Assembly: GCA_031472005.1 (NCBI GenBank)
Contig: PZJY01000009.1
Coordinates: 2,046,001-2,110,000, forward strand
Length of the DNA stretch: 64,000 bases
From: Tetracladium setigerum
Lineage: Eukaryota > Ascomycota > Leotiomycetes > Helotiales
Direction of reading: 5' to 3'
Shown: positions 57,464 through 64,000 of the stretch, in pieces
Position numbering within the stretch: position 1 is the stretch's first letter
Layout: each line of letters starts with the position of its first letter
Position numbers and translations under genes: made by a program
The notes under the pieces: generated by a model
Told to the model about the DNA's origin: nothing
What the model saw: only the letters and a program-made list of their open reading frames with translations
Databases searched by the model: none

Positions 57464-59147
57464 TCAGTTATATACCTTCCCCTCCTCGGGCCTCTGCCCA
57501 CAAATGATATAAAGAGGCATATGACTATGACACCACCCATCCATATACGCATCACTAACCTGCACCAGCCACTCATCAACCTGTTCCTTCGTCCACTTCA
57601 ACCCCCTCGTCAAAGGACCCATAGCTATCGGCTGTAACCCATTAATCAAAATAGTTCGCCAGTACAACCCCACCATCTTCAAGACCTTATTACTAGGCCA
57701 CGTCCCAATAGGAATGTGAAAGATTCGCGTTTCCACATTCACAAACCCGGCTTCACGCATCATATCTGCGAGGCCCATGGTACCGTTGAAATTGACGCCG
57801 AGGACGGCGAGAGCTTCGAAGATGAGATTCCAATATTGAGCTACGGGGTGATTTGTCGGCATGCTTCCATCGTGACATTGAGGATAGTGATGGATTTCTT
57901 GGAGTTCAAGCCAGCCCCCCGGTTTCAAATGCTCTAGACATCGACTCATGAGTTTTGGCCAGTCTTTAATGGCCATGACTGTGTGGCGCGCGTGGATGTA
58001 ATCGAAATGGTCTTTCGGGCGGAGCCAAGGGCTTTCGACGTCGTCGACTGTAAAGCGTACGTTGGGTGGGACCCAGGAGGGTTGGATTGGACTTAGATCT
58101 ATGCCTAATATGCTGGCTGAAGGGTATAGATCACCCACTGTTTTTTGCAATCAATTAGCGATCGTTTGTTATTGTCTGACTGGATTGGCGGGCGCGGGGG
58201 GTTTCTTACTCTCTATGGCCCATATGCCGGTGCCGGTGCCCATGTCTATAATGTTTTGGGGATTGGATCCAATGGGTGCGAAATGGAGAGTTTGGCAGAG
58301 GTTCACCATCATGGCATGCTTCATATCCTCCCTTTCCTGCTCCGAATCATCGTTGGGAAAGTTGTAGGTGCCCTCGCGGAACTTGTGATATCTCCGGCCA
58401 TTCTCGAAGGCATAGTCCAGCACATTGGATGTGATGGAGGTCGAAGCCGATTTCACACCATCCGACTCGTAGCCCGCATCTGACGCCGAATACTCCGAGG
58501 CAGAATCGATGAGGATTTCCTCCTGTGCTTGTTGTATCGCGCTGCTGTTTTCGAGGTCTTGCGCCGCTTGTTGTGAGGGTGTGAGGTCGGCGTAGGTATG
58601 AAGGGGGGGCGCCTTACTCGTGGGGCTGGACAGCAGACCAGCTGAGGTGGAGGGGAAGTAGTTGGTCGTCGAGGAGGGGTGGCTGGACGACGCGAGAGAT
58701 ATGGCCGAATCCCCTGGTGCGAGCTCATGGTGGGATTGGGACATGTTGGTTTCGGGAGGAGGAGGGGGCACTCGGACGGTGGTGAAGATGGCGCTGGCAA
58801 GAGATTCATAATTCTGCGATGGCCATGGTTAGCTAAGGACTGTCTGTACAGTACTTCGTACCTCGCAGTCCCTAGGTAGGTATAGGTAGAAGAGGCAAGA
58901 GAGGCAGGAGAGGTAAGGGAAAGCCGGATGGGCGATTAAAGTGTCGAGATATAAGATTATGCTCACTCACTCCGTAAGATTCTGCCAACAGCCTCCCTGT
59001 GACTGGAAGCTGTCGCGGTGGGTGGGGGTGGGTTCGTTGTGCCTCTGTTTTGGGAAGCACAACAGGCGGCTTCAATCCCAAGAATGCACCTCCTCCTGCT
59101 GCTTGCGAAGGATCCGACGAAGGTCTCGCTTGTATCTCGTCGTCCAT
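57464..59147 (-). CDS. LaeA-like SAM-dependent methyltransferase
   Basis: Exons are 59147-58971, 58813-58210 and 58137-57464 (484 residues, phases agree). The first ~235 residues are disordered (Pro/Ser-rich, acidic near SASEYSASDAGYESD). The methyltransferase domain opens with YAFENGRRYHKFREG. It shows SAM motif I IDMGTGTGIWAIEMG, split by intron 2, then LGIDLSPIQPSWVPPNVRF with VDDVESPW, HARHTVMAIKDW and HLKPGGWLELQE. These are the features of the LaeA/TAM family, which includes regulators of secondary metabolism and many uncharacterised paralogues. The long N-terminus is unlike LaeA itself, so I treat it as a paralogue. An upstream in-frame Met at 59243 is possible. Confidence 0.87.
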
Positions 59148-60630
59148 TATGATTGCCCGGAAAGCGTGTGGTCTTTCCGCGAGGAGAGCGTCATTCGTCA
59201 TGGGAGAACGAACACAACGCAATTGGGGGGCGAAGATATTCACAAAGCGAAGGCCGCTGGAGGTGGAGTAAGAATACTAATGACAATAACAATAATGGAA
59301 TAATAATGCGATAATGCAATCAATCAGTAATGCTGGCTGGACGTTATGATGCCTGCTGACTGGCTGCGCGGTGCCGTTGCGGCGGGAGCAGCTTATTACT
59401 GGAAAGGACAGGCCAGCGAGCAAGACCCCTGGAGGTGAAAAGCTTCAAAGTTCAACGGCTTTTTTGGCGACAAACGATGTAATGGTGGGCTGACTTAAGG
59501 TTGGCATTGGCTGGCTGGTGGGGGTGATCGATCTGGTGATGTTGACACAGATGTGTTAACAGAACATGAATCTTGGAAGAGCATGTTGTGAGGGATATGA
59601 ATTGAAGGAAGGGAAGTAGTATAGAGATAGAATATAGAGGTGAGAGAAACCTAGACCTAGACCAAGGCCTAGATCCAACTACCTTACCTGTCCACGCCTG
59701 GCAACTCGGTGAATCTCTCTCTCATTAAATCTAACTTTTCGCATGCTTTGGTCTGATCTGATCTCGTCACCGCAGAAGCCATGGTGGCAACATTCCCGAT
59801 TATGCAGGTCTCAATGGCTGGAAAGCAGCCCGTGATCCAACTCAGCAATCCCCGCCATCCGAGCTGCAGCTTAATCCCAGCTGGGACGTATACTATCACT
59901 ATCACACTGCTGTTGGCTGGCAAAAGAGAGAAGAAAAGTGGTGTGGGATATCAAAGATTATTGAGAAAGTGTAACGAAGCAATGAAACGAATATCTATTT
60001 CAACGAAATACTGCTAGAGTAATTCATAGCGAGTGCAATAATACTTGCCAAGTCCTCCTCCATATCCTACCGAGACGCGATGATGAACTGTTAAACACAA
60101 TGAAATCTTGAATACCAGACATATCCTCCGAACTAATGATATAGGAAATGACAAATTCGAGGCCATTCTAATATTAAGAATGGGCTTCTCCAATTGTCTT
60201 GCCTAGACTGAAGTGTAGCGAGTGTATGCTTTTGGTTATAAGATACGCTTTGATACGCAATATGAGTGAGGGCACCTTCGGATTTAAGGCGCATTCCTAT
60301 CACTCTGACCCAGCCTCATGATAGTAGCCTTACCTAGTCTGCCTCGACACAAGCAGTGAACTCTCTTCCGGGAATACCACGCATATATATCCGATGTTCC
60401 AGAAGGATACAGTACGGCCCAATCTCCACGTCCGAGCAAAAATACTTCTAGATCCGATCTTCATCATTGAATTGCTTCTAGTCTCGCCTCGCTATCATCA
60501 CAACGTGAGAACGTGTAGTGGGTATGATGCAGCACGCCAATAACCGAGAACTCCTCCAAACGCCGGCTCAACCCCAAAATCGGCTTCAATATTCCCATCC
60601 AGACCACCAAATCTCAAACCTTATTCCCAC
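59148..60630. other. Gene-poor intergenic region
   Basis: Promoter side of the LaeA-like gene, then 1.2 kb with no recognisable gene. Frames here are short and without domains. Confidence 0.4.
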
Positions 60631-61170
60631 TCAATCCCAAATAATCTGAAACTTCTCAAGTCGGTCGCGCTGAGAATCCAGAAGCGAACAGAGCAGCTCC
60701 GACGTCATACTCGGACATTCGCTCACAACATCAGCGAACCTCCAGCCATCTTCCAAATCCCTCCTGCCCTCAAGATCCGAGGCCTTTAATTCGTAGACCA
60801 CGCCTTCCATGATCACCTTTCTCCGCTCGGGTATTCGCCTCAAGTTTGATGAGAGCTGCAATGACGTGTTCGGATTTGAAGTGCGTTCGGTTGTAGGATG
60901 CGAGGCTGAATTGGAAGTTGAGTGATGCGGCGTGGGTGAGCATGGGAATCAGAAGGTACTGACCTGTAGGTTTGAGTTGAGTTAGTCCTCTTCCTTTTTT
61001 CTCTCAGAGGGAATTCTAATATGCATATTTACTTACCAAGACTTGCCAGCTCGATTAAATTGTGGTAATGGAGGTGCAGGTTGAAATCGGCGGCATCCAC
61101 ATCGTGCAAGATAGGAGTGAGAGTGTAGTCCGTACCGAAGATCAAACCAACCGTGAGGGGATAGGGGAGG
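60631..61170 (-). pseudogene. Possible gene remnant, unrecognised, two exons with a frame break
   Basis: A plausible exon ends at 61037 (encoding FGTDYTLTPILHDVDAADFN...IELASLG) with a GTAAGTA donor. An exon starts at 60963 (QYLLIPMLTHAASLNFQFSLASYNRTHFKSEH...) behind an ACTAACTC branch and CTACAG acceptor. It then changes frame near 60810 into VIMEGVVYELKASDLEG...LLDSQRDRLEKFQIIWD. No start codon is found on the upstream side, where a CCCCCCC run and several stops occur. The style resembles the C-terminal part of fungal BTB-type proteins, but I cannot assign it. It may be a truncated gene or an incompletely modelled real one. Confidence 0.35.
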
Positions 61171-61504
61171 AGGGGTGGGGGGGTGAATCGGCAGTTTTCT
61201 TAAGTAGAGAATCTCTTTGCAAGCAGTTTATAATCCTGAATGTCGACTTTAAGTGAAGTTGTTAGCAATTTAGGTGAACATACCACATTTTAACTCGCAT
61301 CTGTTATTGTATTAGTTTATAATAATACAAATCTTGCGAGAGTCTTCGCTTGAGGATTATCTTACAAGGATTATCTTGAGAGGGTACTACTATCTTCTAA
61401 GTTTGAGGGCCAGGAGTAGAGTGGGTCTAGACGGTAGCAAATGCGTTGATCGTAATAGAACACGTAGTAGACGAGAGGGAATGGAATCCCACACTTACAT
61501 CTTT

Positions 61505-61562
61505 GAAGAAGAAGAAGAAGAAGAAGAAGAAGAAGAAGAAGAAGAAGAAGAAGAAGAAGAAG
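61505..61562. repeat. (GAA)19 microsatellite
   Basis: Nineteen uninterrupted GAA units. Apparent poly-Glu, poly-Lys or poly-Phe reading frames over it are artefacts of the repeat. Confidence 0.97.
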
Positions 61563-62190
61563 CCAAAAACCGCTGGACCGTTGCATACCACTCGTATCCC
61601 CGAAAGCAACCAGCAAACCATATTCTTGATTGAGGGGGAGCTAAAGGGGGAACCCAGCTCGGTGAGTTGAGAAAAAGACATCCCCTTTGCTCGACACGTC
61701 AGAAGGACAAGCTGTCAGAAACCATAAGAGAGGAGTTGACTAATCGTATCTTCCGAAAGTAAAGGATGGCCGGAAAGGTGGGGTGGGGACTTAATAGTAG
61801 GACTAACTGGCTACCGCCTCTATGGATATCCCGTTGGTTTTTAGTACAAGCTGCCACTCTCCAGGGACTATGCCAAGCAGTTTCTGATTCTCCTACACTG
61901 TACTGATCGACGATGACACGATATGGTGCAATAAACAGTTCTAGGGATTCAAACGGCGGACGAGAAGCTTTTAGTGCCAGATACCTTGACACTCGTATAA
62001 TATCGCTTTCAGCCCGAATTATATTCGTTTAGCCCCTACCTAGAAGCTTTTACCTATGATCCTAGCGCGTTCTTATTCCTCTTGTAGGCGTTGGCCTTGT
62101 CTTTGCTATGGTAGAAGCGGACAATCGCGTCACGTAGAGAGGGTCCAGTCTTATGGATCGGTCCGCATATTAGTTTCGTATGGATGCGAG

Positions 62191-62230
62191 TATAAGCGAG
62201 CATAAACGAGCGTAAACGAGCGTAAACGAG
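62191..62230. repeat. 10-bp tandem repeat upstream of the saponin hydrolase-like gene
   Basis: Four in-register units TATAAGCGAG, CATAAACGAG, CGTAAACGAG and CGTAAACGAG, followed by a partial unit. They end about 155 bases before the ATG, so they lie in the presumed promoter or leader. Confidence 0.85.
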
Positions 62231-62384
62231 AACAACACGACTTTCGATATCTTGCACAAGCGGCTACGTCTCGATATAGACGATGATGAATATATAAAGA
62301 AGCTGCCCTATCGATTTCTTTTTGGAATAACCTTTTTGGCATCGATTAGAGATGATTTCTCTCATGTGCACTACACCATGGCTG

Positions 62385-64000
62385 ATGACTCGTCACACCC
62401 TATGGACATTCATTTGGCTCAGCTCTCTGGCTATTACTACTCTGTGCTCGCTTGGCCATGCTGCTACAATAGTTGAAGAATTCTCAGGCAAGTTTGTTAC
62501 GCATCCTGCTGCATCATCTACGCGCCACCATCTGACTTGTATGAAAGCCATCCCGGAGCCCCCTGTTCCAGAGCCAATCGCTATTCGTGAGCTCCCTCTG
62601 CCTCCCGTCATTACGAATAGTACAGAGGGAGCTTGTACAGCCTCTATAAACCCAGCGCGAACTGGTTGTATTGCGCAGCTTATGGTCTACAACGACGTCC
62701 AAGTTGGCTCGTTCCTACCAGACAATAAACACGTCGTCGTCCGTGTCAGCTTTGTTGGCGCCCCAGCCGCACCAGATCCTGCTAGCATCTATACTGGAGG
62801 TAATTTGATTCTCGTCAAGACAGATAACACCACGTTTCGTAACGGCGACCCTTGGAGGTGTATTACTTGCGGTGTTTCGGCGGAGAATAGCAAAGGTCGC
62901 CATCCCCTCTTAGACTATCCACAGGCCTTTACTGACGGACAACGGATCCTGGCCGACCAGAACATCGTGGAGTGTGACGCCAATCTTGCGAGCTCCTACT
63001 GCACACCTGACAAAATCCGTATCTTTCCTATCTACTGGCCTACAACCGCTGATGGGTCAGGGACTGGTGGCACGATGCGCGAGCTTCGTATCAATCCCGA
63101 CGGTATTCATATTCTCTGGAACAGCTTCGTGTTTGACTCGGGAAGATTGAACCAGTTCAGCTACTTTGGGAAATTATTCTTCAACTCATTACCTACCACA
63201 GGCCAGCCAGCCGTCCCTCGCTATGAAGTCAAGAAGGTTACCGCCCTCCTTTCACCAAGCCTGAAGCACCCTCTTGCTGTCGACCCTCACGATAGTCGTT
63301 ACATGATTCACAATGCTAGCGTAATATCTATCGGCGAAACACGTGGTTTTACTGGTGACGGTCGTGGGGTCACGTACATCGGCTTTCCGGTAGAGGGAGC
63401 TAATATCGATGCTTTCGAGATCAACCTTAGTAGTGGGAAGATACGACGAATTACCACACATCCAGAGTACATTGATCCTCTAGATATCTCCCCAGATGGT
63501 CAGTGGAGTGCTATACTAGATACGCGAGGGTCAAATCGACAGATGTTTATGTCAGGGCTTCGACAGATTCCCCCTTTATTGGACGTTGTTACCGCTGGCA
63601 TCGTCTCATCAGTCCGGAACAACGGGCCTAGACGCTTCTTTCAACCCTGGCTTCTTGATTATCACGGTGATCGCGGGTCGTATTTCGGCCAGCGCATCAA
63701 TGCTGCTGGTGATGGGATTCCGGGGAATGGTGATATTAATGACCCAGAATGGAACGCTATAGCCGATCCAAAGTGGTCCCCAGACGGGACATATATCGCC
63801 TACGGCCAAGCCCTTACGGTATCGCCCTCATGTGGCGGTAGCAATCCTCTTCCGTGCTATACGTCAACAGCACCCGGCGGTCGCAATATGCGGATTATGC
63901 TAGCTCACCTCACAAGTCGAAAGCCCCAGCATCGCCCGCGGGTACGCCCTGTATCCGATTTGGTACCGTGGGGAACACCATATATCCCTGGTCAAACAAA
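62385..64000 (+). CDS. Secreted saponin hydrolase-like beta-propeller protein, 3' end missing
   Basis: Open for 538 codons from ATG 62385 to the window edge without intron. The signal peptide is MTRHTLWTFIWLSSLAITTL, with CSLGHA before the likely cleavage site. The mature part has repeated propeller-like blades: VGSFLPDNKHVVVRVSFVGAPAAPDPASIYTGG, ILVKTD, GDPWRCITCGV, MRELRINPDG, YIDPLDISPDGQWSAILDTRG, NRQMFMSGLRQIPP, RRFFQPWL, DPKWSPDGTYIAYGQA. Paired Cys residues (CITCG, SCGGSNPLPC) suit an extracellular protein. As I recall it, this order of blocks matches fungal saponin hydrolases that remove glucuronosyl-linked sugars from triterpenoid saponins of legumes. Likely role: use or detoxification of plant saponins. 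An alternative is an uncharacterised TolB-like propeller. Confidence 0.8.
   Translation, partial: MTRHTLWTFIWLSSLAITTLCSLGHAATIVEEFSGKFVTHPAASSTRHHLTCMKAIPEPPVPEPIAIRELPLPPVITNSTEGACTASINPARTGCIAQLMVYNDVQVGSFLPDNKHVVVRVSFVGAPAAPDPASIYTGGNLILVKTDNTTFRNGDPWRCITCGVSAENSKGRHPLLDYPQAFTDGQRILADQNIVECDANLASSYCTPDKIRIFPIYWPTTADGSGTGGTMRELRINPDGIHILWNSFVFDSGRLNQFSYFGKLFFNSLPTTGQPAVPRYEVKKVTALLSPSLKHPLAVDPHDSRYMIHNASVISIGETRGFTGDGRGVTYIGFPVEGANIDAFEINLSSGKIRRITTHPEYIDPLDISPDGQWSAILDTRGSNRQMFMSGLRQIPPLLDVVTAGIVSSVRNNGPRRFFQPWLLDYHGDRGSYFGQRINAAGDGIPGNGDINDPEWNAIADPKWSPDGTYIAYGQALTVSPSCGGSNPLPCYTSTAPGGRNMRIMLAHLTSRKPQHRPRVRPVSDLVPWGTPYIPGQT

Larger units (their letters stand above)
61171..62384. other. 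Repeat-bearing intergenic region before the saponin hydrolase-like gene
   Basis: It contains the GAA microsatellite and 10-bp repeats described separately. No gene is recognised. Sequence around 62000-62180 has minus-strand frames without domains and could be transposon relic, but no terminal repeats or transposase motifs were seen. Confidence 0.4.

Noticed and set aside
57218..57637. Plus-strand frame with NPIP repeats
   Set aside because: Translation of the 12-bp repeat and antisense of the LaeA-like gene.
61334..61681. Frames with poly-Glu, poly-Lys, poly-Phe or poly-Leu
   Set aside because: Artefacts of the (GAA)19 repeat.
61950..62260. Possible transposon relic
   Set aside because: No terminal inverted repeats, target duplication or transposase motif visible.
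1..64000. tRNA genes and other structured RNAs
   Set aside because: Scanned by eye for T-loop type GGTTCGANTCC words on both strands; hits were inside protein genes and lacked a matching A-box. A tRNAscan run would be decisive.

Overview
This window is nuclear DNA of a filamentous ascomycete (Pezizomycotina; a leotiomycete-like plant-associated fungus would fit, but the species cannot be named from the sequence). The evidence is many short introns (about 50-100 bp) with GT(A/R)NGT donors and CTAAC-type branch points, genes on both strands with small intergenic gaps, and fungal-specific families: Zn2Cys6 regulator, LaeA-like methyltransferase, SMAP-type and ULD-type proteins, secreted M14 peptidase, and a saponin hydrolase-like protein. 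No plasmid, phage, CRISPR or bacterial operon features were seen.

Layout. 1-532: 5' part of SDH3 (minus, runs off the left edge). 1264-2258: phosphoesterase-like gene with altered metal ligands. 2927-4408: secreted M14 carboxypeptidase. 5567-7449: amino-acid permease with GATA sites upstream. 9540-13405: CFD1 (Fe-S assembly) divergent from an aftiphilin/Laa2-like trafficking protein. 14322-16113: two small unrecognised genes. 16386-18770: COQ10 divergent from the tRNA m3C methyltransferase TRM140. 18946-21568: class II aldolase divergent from a D-erythronate dehydrogenase-like enzyme. 22696-26968: FMN-dependent alpha-hydroxyacid dehydrogenase convergent with a Zn2Cys6 regulator. 27563-32365: AP-3 delta divergent from EMC2. 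34790-41129: ULD-domain coiled-coil protein and an SMAP-family protein. 42085-43733: RAMP4/YSY6 divergent from a small mitochondrial protein. 45035-49601: extended SDR reductase, unknown protein, GPI-anchored PEBP. 50124-55743: four poorly characterised genes. 57464-59147: LaeA-like methyltransferase. 59150-62384: gene-poor, repeat-bearing stretch. 62385-64000: saponin hydrolase-like secreted protein, cut by the right edge.

The core is a set of housekeeping genes, often in head-to-head pairs sharing 320-460 bp promoters (CFD1/Laa2-like, COQ10/TRM140, AP-3 delta/EMC2, RAMP4/mitochondrial protein). They cover respiration, Fe-S assembly, ubiquinone, ER insertion, vesicle sorting and tRNA modification. 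Catabolic and host-facing genes lie between and at the right end.

The strongest unexpected pattern is technical or evolutionary. At least ten otherwise well-conserved genes each need one extra base, always inside a short homopolymer run, to be open; the aldolase needs two. Every corrected total length then becomes a multiple of three. I read this as homopolymer under-calling in the assembly, not gene decay. Biological points of interest are three genes with introns in or directly behind the start codon, seven exact 40-residue repeats in the ULD protein, a flavocytochrome b2-like enzyme lacking its heme domain, and a small protein with a C-terminal CaaX box. I did not find a clearly new multi-gene system.
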